64,000 bases of DNA from Fonsecaea monophora (GCF_001642475.1 NW_019173934.1:310001-374000); one strand, 5' to 3'. Positions 12,301 through 25,690 are shown, numbered from the stretch's first letter. Made by a program: numbers and translations. Notes: generated by a model from the sequence alone, not told the origin.

Positions 12301-13680
12301 GGGTTTGAAACGGCGCGAGGGGTGTTTGCTACCCTTTCCGCATCCAGATGAATGGGCTTACCAAGGACTAGAAGCATGTTGCTTCATCTACCCTAGGCAC
12401 TACCCTTGCCTAATCTCCGAAATACTGGGTAATGAGACGTCCTCGGTGTACTCGGGTAACTTGGGAAGAGTCATGTTAGGATACAGGTACGGAAGCCTGC
12501 CCCTGGTGAAGCTCCAGGTCGCTTACCTTATGCAGTAGGTAAGCAACCCCAACTTGAGTAAGTAGATCGTTTTCAGAAAGGCGCCCAGAAGCTCGACGGA
12601 AGACAAGGATGCCTTGCTATTCCCTTTTATGGTTAGTCGGCCATCCAGGCGGTGGCTCTCGGCTTGTCGCTCCTAGGACACAAACAGGAAGAACTCCAAA
12701 AACAAGAACAGAGAGAAGGGGAGCAAGAAGAGAGAAGCAAGATCATCTGTTCCATGGCCACCCGTTTCCCCCTGGATCATGACTGAATTCTGCCTCTGCG
12801 CGCGCGGCTTTGCGGGATTTGAGCGAGGCGGCACGAGGAAATTGGATCAATCGCAAAGTACGAGGTATTGCTCGGTATGACCCTGGTCCCGAAATACCCC
12901 CAAAACCCCCCAGAAAGCCTGGAGTTGCTGCCTGGTATGCTGCTGACGGCCAAAGGTTTAAACCTGCATGGCCTTGGGCACCCTGCGATGGTTAATAGTG
13001 ATCTCTTTGATTGATCCGATTCATGGCACCCCGCACCCTGATGTCGACAGCAACAACCCAATAGCAATGTGGATTGGGACGAGTCTCTGCCCTTCATGCT
13101 GGCCACGATGCCCCGATTAATATTCACACAGGACCTTGTGTTCGGTTCGAGCAAAAGTCCCTGCCAACCATGTCATTCTGCGTCTACAGCTGCACGGAAG
13201 ATACTTGGACCGCCAGACTGGCCGCGTCGATGCCTAAGAAACCTACGATCCACGAGTCCTGCTTCCGGTATCACTAGGTGAATATCGATCGATCTCCATT
13301 CCCCTCTTTCCTCTTCTCCTTCGGCACGAGCCCGTCCTATCGCCTGTTTTCGCGGTTCCGCTCGTTCTTCATTTCGAGGCATACCTCGTGCGGTTTGACG
13401 CATGAGTCTGCGCGAAAGGACCTACGCAGCGTGGATGATGAGTGGTGAATAGTGGATGGGCTAACATTACACCACGCCACGCCACGCCATATCACCCTCA
13501 TTCGATGTAGTTGCTGTACTTGTATGCTTTACCTTGTACTTGTACAGTCAGTCTCGAGTGAGAAAGCAGCCCCTTGCACTCTTCCTTGTTGCAGACATAC
13601 CTGTTCCTCACAGTCTCCAAATCGGGCACTACTTCTTTTTTTTTTTACCACGCGATGGCACTGAGGGGTTCTGGAGGTAC
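6382..13680. other. Gene desert, left part
   Basis: About 7.3 kb in which many short open frames exist on both strands, but none shows family motifs, signal peptides, plausible splice continuity or low-complexity protein features. No transposase, reverse transcriptase, terminal repeat or tRNA was recognised. Long non-coding RNA or heavily decayed relics cannot be excluded by eye. Confidence 0.55.
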
Positions 13681-13689
13681 TTTGCTTGA

Positions 13690-13724
13690 GGTAGGTAGGT
13701 AGGTAGCTCGCTCGCTCGCTCGCT
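13690..13724. repeat. Compound tetranucleotide microsatellite (GGTA)4-(GCTC)n
   Basis: Four GGTA units (13690-13705) run directly into nearly five GCTC units (13706-13724). It is a simple tandem repeat outside genes. Confidence 0.95.
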
Positions 13725-13987
13725 TACCTGCACATGCCGCGCCGCTCATTCACACCCGCCCACCCACCTATCCATCCCGCCCATGAATCGCGCATAGCCT
13801 GTCTATTTGCCTGGCGCACGCGTCCGCCATGTGCCCGAGGGGAAAGGTAGGTACATACATAGGTGCTCAGTAGTATGGTGGGGGATGAGGCGAAGGAATG
13901 GGGAAAGAGCGATTGAAGCGAGAGAGTGAGCGAGAGAGCAAGTTTGTAACTTTTGAATCTTGCCGATCGAGCTGGGGTCTTGACAAT

Positions 13988-14978
13988 GTACCGAGTACCT
14001 CGTACATACATAGCTCGATAGGTATGTAGGTACAAGGTATCTAGGTATTCAGTACCTCGGAGCCGCAGTTGGGAGCTGGGAGTACCTACAGTATGTACGT
14101 ACCGAGTACAAGAATGATTGGGGAAGAAGTAAGCCCAGCACCAGCACCAGCCACCAGCCACCAGCCACCAGCCAACAGCCCACCGAAGGAGACACTGGAG
14201 ACCAAATGCGTGTCAGGTAGGTACTCGGTACGAGTATCAAACATCGAGTATCGAGCATCGAGTATCCAGTACAAGGGAAACGAGGAGACGTACCGAGTCC
14301 AACAGCAAATTTCCCACGGCACGCACCATACTCGGTACAAGTACGAGTAAGCCCATGGCACGCACCATGGAAAGGGGGGGGGAATTTCTTTTTTTATGTC
14401 AGCGACCAGGCGACCAGGAGACCAGGGGGAGGAGGCCATGATGTCTGAATCGGGGCATTCTCCACTTTTCTACACCCATTTCCTATCTATCCACTCCCCC
14501 ACCCACCAACTATCCGCTGATCTATCCACAGACCAAATCTACATACCTACAGACCCAATCGACAAATCGCCCCTTGACGCTCACCACGAGGGGAGAAGCC
14601 AGTAATACATCAATACATTCATACATTAATACATTCATAACTCGCACCGCGTCACCGAGTACCCGAGCACAAGTATGAATGTGAGCATTGAGCGTGAGTC
14701 CACAATGGGTATGAGTACTCGGTATGGGTGTATGAGTATGAGTGTGACGGCCTGGGGGGAGGTAGGTAGGTACCTCGCGAACCCTTATTACCACCTTGGT
14801 ACTTGTAGGTAGCTATAGTACACAGGTACCTACGGTTACATAGTAGATTAGCTAGCTCTGTCTTGAACTCGGGGTATCTATTGTATGCCGCTTGCACTCT
14901 CTACACATCACTACATAACGAGTCTGGGACGATCGAATTCTCTCTTGGTATAGTAACTTGTCCTTTTGTACCGAGTGT
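13988..14978. repeat. Cluster of GTAC-CGA-GTAC motifs
   Basis: Within 1 kb the 11-mer GTACCGAGTAC (or its complement GTACTCGGTAC) occurs exactly at 13988-13998, 14099-14109 and 14221-14231. One- or two-mismatch copies lie at 14290, 14328, 14715 and 14968, and a partial copy near 14653. Each exact copy has inverted GTAC arms around a 3-base centre. Related GTACCT and TACGAG strings fill the spacing. Function unknown. Confidence 0.8.
14135..14174. repeat. Short tandem repeat of CCAGCA / CCAGCCA units
   Basis: Imperfect 6-7-base units in tandem inside the GTAC-rich island; non-coding as far as can be seen. Confidence 0.85.
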
Positions 14979-16014
14979 TAGGTATATACATAATGTTGGA
15001 TCCTTTTTGGAAAAAAGATTTTTTTCCGGAGAGGCTGTTAAAAGTCACTCAACCACTCACAGATTATTACACGGTAAAAACCACGTCACGTTTTTTCTGG
15101 TCTTGATGGTCAACTACTACTAACTCAACAGCTGCGCAATCTCTTTCCGATGTTGCACTACTGCATTGGGTCAATGGCTTCAATCCTCCGTAATTCCTGA
15201 CATGCCATCCATCCGCACTCGAGTGTGGGTGAGAGGGAGGGCACTGTTACCAGACAATACGGCGGTGGACGAGTCACTCTGGGCAATGCCACGCTCCTTC
15301 AGAGACATCACCCAGGACGAACCCGTTTTTGTAGAATGGAGCCGAGTCGAGTCATCCCGTAACCCCGGAGTTGGGCTTGCACGCTCACATAACATAAACC
15401 CTCCCAAGCAGCCTCGTGGTCTGACTTTTGGAGGGTGAATCTCGATGTCAAGCCAGATCTTCGATCTCGGAGCGCCCGCTACAGTGGTGGTAGTGGTGAT
15501 TCGAAGTGCCTGTCTCCCCCCTGATCCTTCTCGCTCATACCTTGGTATGTATGCGTGTGATCATGGTGGTGTGTTTCCTGCGATGGAGAAGGACCAAAAA
15601 GGGCAAACCTCTGCGTTAACCTGGTACGCCTGCGTAGACTTGATCGTCACCATTGGGGAAATCTCCAGGGCGCCGATTTTGGAGAACGTGAGAGCGGCGG
15701 TGGTATGTAGTTCCGCCTCGCACGATCCTCATGCTGAGCATCTGCCCTCGCCTGTTCGCCATCGTCTCTTGCGAATTGCTTCATTAGGTGTTTGACAAGG
15801 CTTGGCCTCGTGAGCAGCTGGGGTTGTCGTGCAGATCGAGGCTGCCGCGCTAGGGAGTAAATGTTCAACAGCATCAATACTTGGCGCGTCCTGGGGCTCT
15901 GTATACCGGTTTTGGTGCGAGGTTTGGGCTATGGGCCACGGTACCGTCCAGCCAGGCAGCTTTGGACTCTTGCCAGCTGTGGAGTCGGAGCCTCATAGAC
16001 TCCGTATTTACGTC

Positions 16015-16030
16015 CACACACACACACACA
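16015..16030. repeat. (CA)8 microsatellite
   Basis: Eight uninterrupted CA units in intergenic DNA. Confidence 0.95.
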
Positions 16031-17536
16031 CGCCCCGTTTTGGTCGATCACTTCCTGCAGCGGACGAAGAAGGATGTCATGGATTTTTGAGCCCCCAAGG
16101 ATCATCATTTGCAGTTTTGGGTAAATATCCAGCTCCGTCGCAAGGCCCACACGAGGCCAGCATATTTGCCTTGTTCGGTATCCCCTGGCGTTCCTTTTGG
16201 AGCTATGGAGAGTCTGCTGGAACGTCTTGGCTGCTGGGACCATCGACTTTGTTCTGTCGCTTCTAGATGTTGTGGAATTATGCCAAGAATAATTCGATGT
16301 GTTCGTGGTCGCATCTGGATCCCGGTCGGCTGACTGTTGGCGCCGCAAGGACAGCCACCTCCCCAAAGGCTAAAGGAATGTGGTCATTGTAATGGACCTC
16401 ACATTATGTCAGTCGAGCGGACTTACCGGAAACGGAAATGTAATGGAACACTCCCATTGAGTGGCACTGGATAAAGTTAGAAAGTAGAAACCTACTTGTA
16501 TAGTAGTGGAAACGGCCATGGTCTCGGTCAGGGGCACAACGCCACCATGGGCATATACACATAGCCGGAAAGTCGGAAATCGACATTGCCCCCATTCCCT
16601 CGGCCTGCGGACAACAGACTTGGCCGCGCGGAATTGTTCGTTGGAGCTAGCCATGTCGCGTCAGATCGTTGATCACGTCCTAAGCATTGACAGGTGTCAC
16701 CAGGTGCCGGGCTCTACCGTCTGCCTGGGTGAGTCAACACTCTGCTCTCCGATAAGCGACTAGGCTATATCTGAATCTGCTCGGAGCACAAAAGTCCCAG
16801 CGCGAAGGATTGGACGCCGTCGGCCTTTTTCCAGCATCGTGGTTACCCTCTTACTAAGGGTTTACAATCGTCCACAGCACACCTCGATGGCTGGGCTCGA
16901 TCGCTTCGATGGTACACGGGCATGGTCTTCCGTACGGAAGAAGAGCCCGCACCACCCGTCGAGCACCATCTCGGGCGCGGGAATTGAATCGCATTGTTCG
17001 ATGATATGTACAGGACTAAGAGAGGCATTTTGGAGGCGAATATTACAAATGCAGCAGACGCTTATCGTTCGGCAGGCGGCGTCATACAGGGGGAGAGGCG
17101 ACAGTAGCCATCATATTGCAGGACTTGTTGACTTTGGTTGTCATGCGGTTCTGCATCGTCGAAAGGAGGACCAAGGGATCGGATGTGTTCCGCAGAGGAG
17201 GCAATCTGCATCGCTTGGTCAATTACAGCTGAAACGCGAGCTCAGGAACATCTCAAGGTTTAAAGGCTAAACATTTCTCAGGTGCATCAAGGCCAGTGGC
17301 ATCCAGGGAAGGTATCCACGCCCGCAGACACATCGCGCTCTGCAGGGCGACGAGGTGTTTTCTGGACCGCATCCGGTTGCTGGCTCAATGTTCATTTGCA
17401 GGCAGTGAGTGGCGTTTGGACTCTGGGATTCTTCGGCTCTGAGATCGGGAGCGTGGAACGGTAGAACGGTAAACGGTAGAGCTGAGTTTTCGGCAGGGCC
17501 GATCCGTGTGTGTTTATTCCGTATGGTGCTGAGAGA

Positions 17537-17552
17537 GTGTGTGTGTGTGTGT
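17537..17552. repeat. (GT)8 microsatellite
   Basis: Eight uninterrupted GT units in intergenic DNA. Confidence 0.95.
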
Positions 17553-19618
17553 GGGCGTGAGTGTCATGATTGATGGGAAAAAAGAAGACTTAGCCAAGGC
17601 TGGAATGGGAGATAGCCACAAAAGAGCTTTTGGAGAAACAAGAAACTAAGGCGAGAAGGGATACGATAGTCACATGTCTGATTGGCCTGTTGCGTCGTGG
17701 GCGTTCCGTCATTGCCCCAGTCAGATTTCAGGCTTTGCTGTTAGATGCAGTACTTTAGGTAATTTTACATTGCCCTTTTCGGTATGGTTGTGTAATGACC
17801 GGTACTGGTTTCCGTACATAAGCCACAACCCTCGAATCTACCGCCCAGAACCTTAGGTACTCTAGGCATGAGCCCAGGCATTCAGGCGCTTTCTGAGCAG
17901 TTGGCAGGCCTTGTAAAACTCTGTCAGTACTACCATTTCCGGGCATAGTACCGTATTGCTTACCTATGTAGGTAAGGTATCGACAATCTCTTCTACCCAA
18001 CCCTTGTCCTGCTCCGTACCACTCAAACCATCTCATCCTGATATGATTAGATGTGGCACCTTGGGGATTTGGGGTGGATGGAAAAGGTCAGGTCGCATTA
18101 CTAAACAATTACCCGCACTTGTCCGCAGGCATTTCCCCCATACTGTCATTGCTAATGATATCTCCTAGGCTGCTCTCCGCCCACCGCCCACCGCCCACTC
18201 CCTCGCCCTCTGCGATATCCCAAAAGGAGAAAAGAGCCAGGGCCTGTTTTTCTGTGGGGAGGGGCAGAGTCTCTGTGACTGTTACTACTGCCGTACGAGT
18301 AACGGAATACTCAGTCAGTCAGTCCTTGGTTTTGGGTTGGGTTTTTTCTCCACGCATCGAGGTTTTCGGGCCCAATGCACCCCTGCTGCTCCTCCTCGCT
18401 TCCTCTCGTTCGGACCCTTGCTGACGTGCTCGAGGAATATCACGTACGAATACGGGCTAAGAAAAGAAGAAGGGGGAGAGCAAGGAAAAGAAAAAGAGAG
18501 ACAGAGGGGTGTCACAAAAGGTACTCGGTATACGAGTTGGGTGACCTTTTTTTCGCCTTTCGTGGTAGTACCATGCCCTGCTCAGGCCGGGGCTTGGGAA
18601 AATCCACATGTGGAAAGGTGCCTGGGCCTCATTCCCGTCGGTTTCAACAAGCCCAGATCATGTAATGCCCTCCTCATGTACGAGGCACTCGCTTCGTTCC
18701 TTCAGAGAGGCTTAGCCCGCGTGTGATGCGGCCGCCGCGGTTCCCACAATCTCTCTCTCACACACTCTCTCTCTATTACTGTCTCTTGTGGGCGGGGGAA
18801 AAGAGGAGACGGGGGAGGTCGGCCCTTGTCCTTCTAGAGACTAGCAGAGTTGCATGGGACTTCGCCCGCAGACGTGACAGCCGCTCAGAAAATGCGATCC
18901 CTTTGCGGACCATGAGGCCCCATTGGCGTAATCACAGTCGGGATCACTAATAGTGACACGCTTCTGGTTCTTGGTCGGAGTTAGGAACAAGAAACTATCC
19001 GCAACCAACAGCCCTTTCACTCGCTTCCTCTCGTGTCTGGGAAAGCCTCATTCAAAGCTATGCAACCTGCTGGCTGACTCATGTCTGTCTCATGGTTCTG
19101 GGCTCGCTCAATCGAGTCGACACGCACTCTCTCACTATCGTCGACTCGTCAAATTCATGTACCAGCCATTTTCATTCTTGTACAGATTGCTGGCTACCAG
19201 ATTTGACGCGGTAGTACACACGTGTAGGAAAGCTTGACTCCCATCACACTGTCTTTGGCCGCTCATGTTTTATCCTCTCCAGCCATGGCTTCCCGTTTCT
19301 ACTCCTTCTTCCTGCTTGTCGTCATCATCCACCCAGCTGCCTCTTGGAAAAGCCAGAGGCTGCTAAGGTCCTGGAGGTTCCGAGCTGCTTTGCCCTTGAC
19401 CTCTCCGCCATCGTCGCCCTTGATTTATGTTCCCGAACGCCTTTACATTCATGTTCAGTACAGCGATGGTCCGTCCCCTTGTCGCGACCTCGACCTCAAG
19501 CCAACGCCCAAATGAAATGCCTTCCCTGACCCTGTAGAGCAAAACGCCCTCTCGTGACATTGGTATTCCCGCTCAGTGCGGTAAAAGGGAATAAAAAACA
19601 TTGAACAAATTAGTCGTC

Positions 19619-21505
19619 TCATCGCGCACCCGTAGGCGGCTGCGACAGAATAGCCGGTCCTTGCAATGCTGCTTGGGATGGTGTCATCTCAGCTGAACCT
19701 GTTCTCGGGCGTTTTGCGACGGGAGACTCCGAATAGGTTGGGTCGGGATAGCCGCTGCGATGAGGTTCATGGTGCAGGCTACTGAGACCATCCTGCGGTT
19801 GACCAACCGCGCCCAATTCTGATAGACGGGGCAGGGTGCCCGGTTGTTGAGGACCGACTTTGCCGGGTTGCAGCCCGTCAACATTGCTGGGAGGCGGTGG
19901 TACTTCGCCTTGTGACTCTAATAATCTAGATTGGAGGTTGATGATGTAGTCTCGAAGTTGGTAGTTTTCGGCTTGAACAGCCTTGAAGTTTTCGCTCAAA
20001 ACCTGGTAGTCTCGCACTTGCTCTTCGAGCTTCTTGATATAGCCCTCTTTTCGCTGTCGAAAAGCCCTCTGGAGACGACATTGTTAGCATAACCGGGCGA
20101 ACATGCAAAGACGCTAGTGATGCTTACTTGGGCGGCTCTGTTCTGGGCAGCTCTCTTGCTGGTACTCAGCTCGCGCTTGCCATAGCCTTTACGACCGTCG
20201 CCGTTGTTCTCGCCCCCGTCGCTCTCTGCACTGCCGGTCACGGTGTCGTTGTGCGCAGGATCTTGTGGAGGTGAGGGGTGGTGCTGTGGCATGCTGTCCA
20301 GGTGGTCCGGCAGGATGGATGATTGAGGTGGTGGAGGATAGTGTTGTTCGCGCAGGACTATTGAATGCTTAGAGACCGGCCACGGGGAAAGAAGCTGAGT
20401 AATAGATGTCATGATGTTGTGGGATGTGGTGGTACAGAAGAGACTGTGTGTGATAGATCGACGGCGTGTTGCAATTGAGACAAAGGCACAAACAGTCTAG
20501 AGAAGATTCAGAGTTTCTCAAAAGTCCAACAAGGTATGAGCACACAAGGCTGGACAGAAGAGGTGGCTCTGGAGGGTATATGTATGCAACGGGGAAGAGG
20601 AGACAGGGGTGGGTGGAGGGGCTGTGGTTCGATATCCTTGCTTCTTTGGGGGACAGGATAAATGATGCTTCTTCTTTGCAGGGGGGGTGGGAGGAGGGTA
20701 AGAAAACCCGCAAAAAACCGAACCAAAGTTACAATACGGTATTTGGGTAATGCGGACGGGATCGGCGATAGGCAGCGGGCAAGGTGTAGGTAGGCCATGC
20801 AAGGGAAACCGACCAGGGCAAATGTGTGGAAGCAGAAGGAAGAGGCGAGCAGATGGTGCAGGAAAGCTGGACGAGGAATAGCGGGTGATGGGTGAGGGCC
20901 GGAGGGTCTCAGGCCCCAGAAGCAGAGCGCAGGGTGGGTCGAGGATTACGGTACGTACGGTGGTCGGATTTGACAATGTCCTATTGCTCAAACAGGTCAG
21001 AAACGTTTGCCGTAAAAAAACTTTAGTTGGGGAAGTGGGCAGCGTGGGAAAAGGTCAATGCAAGATCCAGAGAGGAGGCTTGGGCTTGAATAGGATGGTG
21101 GAAGCCACCGAGATGGAGCCAGGCACCGATGCCTTTTGGACAGTGGCAGAGGGAGGGTGATTGGGTGGTACTAGGGGGAAAGTTGGAACATGGAACATGG
21201 GGGGAGTCATGCGACGGTATGATGCGGGATGGTATGCGATAAACCACCATGCGCAGCGCGCAAAGACTCGAAGCCCTTGTTCCTGGAACCATCTGGGGAC
21301 CCTGCAACCACCTTCCCAAGTTTGATGTAAAGACCCAGTATAGAAGCTGGCCGCGCTGGGTACGAGAACCACTTGGAGGAGGGGGCAAAACTGACTGCAC
21401 AAGCACGAAGCAGCAGTCTGAGTAAGGACCAGGGTGGGCTTGGCTGCTTACCTGAGGCATGATGGAGGAAGAGCTAGCCGTGCGAGGAGCAAGGGCCGGT
21501 TGCAT
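19619..21505 (-). CDS. kapC: KapC-like bZIP transcription factor
   Basis: Proposed exons 21505-21452, 20394-20128 and 20068-19619 give about 256 aa. The basic region SKRAAQNRAAQ / RAFRQRK spans the intron at 20069-20127 (59 nt, branch site TGCTAAC) and runs into a leucine zipper (LEEQVRDYQVLSENFKAVQAENY, given here only by position, about residues 118-140) followed by YIINLQSRLLESQGEVP. This matches the Aspergillus KapC family, as does the separate first exon beginning MQPALAP. KapC is a Yap/Pap1-like nuclear factor whose targets are poorly known. Intron 1 is exceptionally long (about 1.06 kb). Its 3' site is uncertain: CAG before 20394 is preferred, AAG before 20367 also keeps frame. An in-frame ATG at 20412 could start a shorter isoform. 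The gene stands alone in a 22-kb gene-poor stretch. Confidence 0.85.
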
Positions 21506-21506
21506 C

Positions 21507-21541
21507 GATGATGATGATGCTGATGATTATACTGATGATGG
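21507..21541. repeat. GAT-rich trinucleotide repeat in the kapC leader region
   Basis: Interrupted GAT units directly upstream of the kapC ATG (read as ATC on the coding strand). It probably lies in the 5' untranslated region. Confidence 0.8.
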
Positions 21542-24500
21542 ATGATAATAGTGACCCCCGTACAGAAGACCCAGTGGAGTTTCGCTGAATGATTGGAACC
21601 GGACCGACGAAACAGGTTACAAGTCGCTGGAGCCGAAAGGGATGGGTACGAGGTGAATCAGAGGGAAATATCTGATCGGAGGGAGGCGAAGAGATGATAG
21701 GACAAAGCTCGTTATGTGAGTTGCAGACGGCCGGCGCAAGGCCCTTGGTACCTAGGAAGGGAGGGAGCAAAAAGGAAGAGGGGGGCGGCTTGACGAAATG
21801 TAAAGTCAGCAGTCGAATCGACGGGCGCAGGACGAGCACAGCGCAGGGAAAAGAGAGTCTCGAGGATTCGGGCAACGGAGGGGCAACGGGCGATTGTTGT
21901 GCGATGGGCGCGTGTGTCGGTTGCGTGTGTGTGTACGTGCGTGCGTGGTCAGGCTCCGGTTGCTGAGTAATGAGGGTTTGAGGATGGACCGTGGGTTGAC
22001 CGAGTTGAGGGAGAAGTGGGAAGCGGAAAATAGAGGGAAGAGGAAACGAGGCTTGACTGCACTGCGCTATGCTGTAATGTGCTGTGCCGGTTGTTGTGCT
22101 TGTGCTGAAAAAAACTCAGTCTGGGTCGGGAAGGGAGGAGAAGGTGCGGATTAGCAATATCTTACCTAATTGAAGGTTTGCTGTTTGGTGCGAGTGCCGC
22201 AAAAGTGCGACACGACTCAGAGTGGAGCTGCAGGGATGGCGTTCCGACGAATCACCAGATGACTACACGAATCCCTCGCGTCACCTGTGGCTTGGCGGCA
22301 AACTATCCCTCAAGAGGAGGTGGGTACAATTACCCGTAAGAAAGAGCGACTGGTACCTCAGGTAGGCAGATAGGTACACAGTAATTACATAGTAATCTCG
22401 CACAGCCATGTATCGAGGGAGGTACCACTCTACAGCTAACGAGCATTACAACTCACTGCTTTTGGCATGGGGCATTACACAGATCAACGTCTAAATGTTT
22501 GGCCCAATCGCCGCTCCTCATTTGCTGACTACATATCCCTTTCCGGTATCCATCGAGCTCAACGCTGCCTCGTCTTAAGCTTCCCGCTGGCTCCGGACTA
22601 TTTACCCTTTCAGGTCACGGCCATGATGGCTTCTTTACCTATCGTTGCTTTGCTGCTGACTGTTCCCTGACTTATTTGGTCTGAAGGTCGTGTCCCACAG
22701 TTTTACCAAGCCTTACCGTATCTATTTGTGATGGTCCATGAATTATTACCGAAAGGACGCCGTATGAGTATTTCTAGCGACGGCCGAGTCTACCGTATAC
22801 CTTGTACCGAGTACTTATGTACTTGGTTGTTCGCCGCCCTCGCCGCCCCCCTCCTTTATCTGATCGGTGTTGCCACTGCCACTCACTCTATCGTTAGGAT
22901 GGCGATCTGCCCATGGTGGTGGCCATTATTACATACACACACATTCCCTCTCGAGAATCACCGACCTATTTTCGAAATTTGATTTCCACTCTCCCATCAG
23001 AGCAGCCTCGTTTCCATCCTTCTTCCTCCTATCTGACTGATCTGCGGCTCGAAATCCCGTCATGGTCAGCTTCTTGCCTCTGTGCGAAACATCCGCCATT
23101 GCGGCCGCTTCCAAACCACAAAAATAGACTGGTGGTCGCGAGAGATGTGCATCAAAGCAGGAAACAGTTGCTCTTGGCCCCCCTTTGATGATTTTGTCGT
23201 CGATCGTAATATTCCTTGGTCATGTCACAAGGTGGGACTGCTCTGTACAATATTTCCGCACATCAAAATCCTAGCTTCTATTTTGTGTCCTGGCCTTAGT
23301 TGCTGATCGTCGCCGGTTTTGGGGGACAATGCTGTACGTGATACATCTAAAATCCAGCTCACTGCTGCCACCGCCACCTTCTAACGGATAAGGCTACCGC
23401 TTCTTCGTACATGAACTCGTAAGCATGTCGATGGCGATGATGTTTCCGACGGTTCTATTTACTTGTTGCGATGACCTAATTGATACTTGCGAAAGCCTCT
23501 CTCTCTCTCTTTCCCGATTGTTTGGTGATGAAATGAATGCCACCACAAATCTCCGTGTCTGCTCTGTACACAAGCACCGAGGTCATGGTTCTGTCTCGGC
23601 GACTCGCACCAGACCGCCGCTAAATGGCTTGGAATGTGGAAACATCCTACCAATGCACGACGTCTGCAGATGGTAGGTCTGGTACTTCCGTATTGACTTG
23701 GTCAAAGTTGAACGCAGTGCCGTCGACCAGCCCCTGGACCTGGATGCATCATCCATTTCCTTTCCTGCCATCGAGGCATGGCACTGGCACCGCGATAGGA
23801 TGAGCTCCCCCTCTTGACACAGAACAGTCAGCTGCATCTCCTCCCACAACAGGCAGCTGGTTAGGGATAGGGACATACATACATGTGCAGGTTAGAAACT
23901 TGGACAAGTTGAATTGGACTTTTCCCTAGGCTCTTGTGGCAGGGCTTCAGTCCTTTTCCGGCGTATCCCGATGCTAGCTTTGTATCCTTTTTCCACTTTC
24001 CACAAAGTCGGTCGTCTCAGTGTACGAGGTACTGGGGAGATGGGGAGCTGTAGCACCATCCGTTTCGCGACCAGCTGCTCCACGGAAACATATGTTCTCT
24101 GATATTTGTCACGCTGGTAGCGAGAACCCAACCAGCCTGAATCCCGTTAGACGACGTGGTCGACGCATCTCTGCCTTGCTGCACTCCATTCTCCTCCTCT
24201 CCTCGAGCCGAACTCCCCCATTCGGGATCGAGACACAAGTTTCCCAGTCTGCAGCAAACCAAAGGGAAAAAACCCCCAATCGGAAAATGATGATGGTACG
24301 CCACATATCTCCCGATCTGGAGACTTGTGCTTTGTCGATGGCGTCCTCAAGAAACTCGATCCTACCGATCGCCGACAAGAATTTGTCAAGTCGAACGTTC
24401 GATGGTGCCCATGCTGTGTCATACAGACTTGGAGAACCGACCTCGCGTCGCCTCCCAACGCCATTCCACATGGAGAAATGGGATCACGCTCAACCCGATG

Positions 24501-24899
24501 ATGCTGGTCTCACTGTATCATCAGTCAGCCGCCTCACGTCCAAATACTTCCATGTTATTGAGGGTTGAGCACTGCGCCAACACGCTGCTGCTGGCTTGCA
24601 CCCAGTAGCGTCGAAGGTCAGGGGAAGAGCAGGGAGGTACCCAAGGACTCCCAGTAGCCGTGAACTTCAGCGCCATGACGACCACGCTTGAGGCAGTGGC
24701 AGTGTCTGTACCGAGTAGTCGCTCTCCATCGACCCTGCATCACGATTCTGTGCATTGCCATCCAGCAGCACGAGGGCTACCAAGACCACGCCAGCAAATG
24801 AGGTTCGAACAACAAACTCCTCTTGCTTCACGCCTACCTCAAGGAGTAAACTTCGGGGCATGTGTGCAGTACACTGCTTACTCGGATATAACAGAGTAT

Positions 24900-24911
24900 G
24901 TACCTAGGTAC
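24900..24911. repeat. GTACCTAGGTAC 12-bp perfect palindrome
   Basis: Self-complementary 12-mer in intergenic DNA, related in its GTAC ends to the dispersed GTAC-CGA-GTAC motif. Confidence 0.85.
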
Positions 24912-25690
24912 AGGCCACCAAGGAAGCGCCCAAGGGTGTTTCTGATTTTGGTTTTTGGTATCCGCGGGAAAAACAGTCGGTACCACTGGGCCCGAACTTG
25001 ACCATCTCTGCCATACGGACCTCGTACATACGGTGTATTTCACAGTTATCGGTACCTTTGTATACGTGACTAGTCGGTCAGGCACTTTATCTGAGAACGA
25101 CCATACAAAGTTCAACGAACAATACAAGAAGTTTTTCCCACTTTCCAGTCCACGTGCTTGACTACCTTCCCAGATCAGTTTTGTGGGACTTTTGCATTTT
25201 CGTGGCTGCTCATCGTCTCGTATTTCGTGGAGAAGGATACTGATCATCAGCAGCCTCGGGCCAGCCATGCCCAGCCACCAGGAAAAAGATCCCCTGGCTG
25301 GGGAATCTAACATCTACCATCCAACGATGAATCCCTCCAATCGCCCGAGGGGAAATGTTCCGAGTCATGTTTTGGGAGTGGCCAGAACAGTCACTTCGTC
25401 CTCGTAAACTTTCCGCGGCGGGATTCCGAATCTCTTGAGATTCATTCACCCACCCCCAGGCACGCAAGGCCAGCGATCGCCTCTCGTTGGACCCCCTCTA
25501 CAAGTACAAGGCCCAAAAGCGGCACAGGCAAGGCGCATCTGATTCAATAATACCCATGTCTTTTGGGAAGCGAAGCTAAAAGACGCCACAAGCGACGTTT
25601 GTTTTGTTAGGTAAGTACCTGGTACAGTAACTAGGCCTCTTGTCAGCTAAGCAAGTCTTCGTTTCAAGTCCCCAGCCTCGACTTCTTCTG

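Larger units (their letters stand above)
14979..19618. other. Gene desert, right part, downstream of kapC
   Basis: About 4.6 kb between the GTAC island and the 3' end of kapC. It holds dinucleotide repeats (CA at 16015, GT at 17537) and a single-mismatch GTACTCGGTAT at 18521. No protein-like frame was recognised. Confidence 0.55.

Noticed and set aside
6382..19618. RIP-mutated transposon relics as explanation for the gene desert
   Set aside because: No long AT-rich block, no terminal repeats and no transposase or reverse-transcriptase remnants were seen by eye; a computed RIP index would be needed to settle it.
24020..24568. 182-codon open frame on the plus strand in the gene desert, with overlapping minus-strand frames
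   Set aside because: Composition looks random, several frames are open over the same bases, and no family motif, splice continuity or compositional signal supports it.
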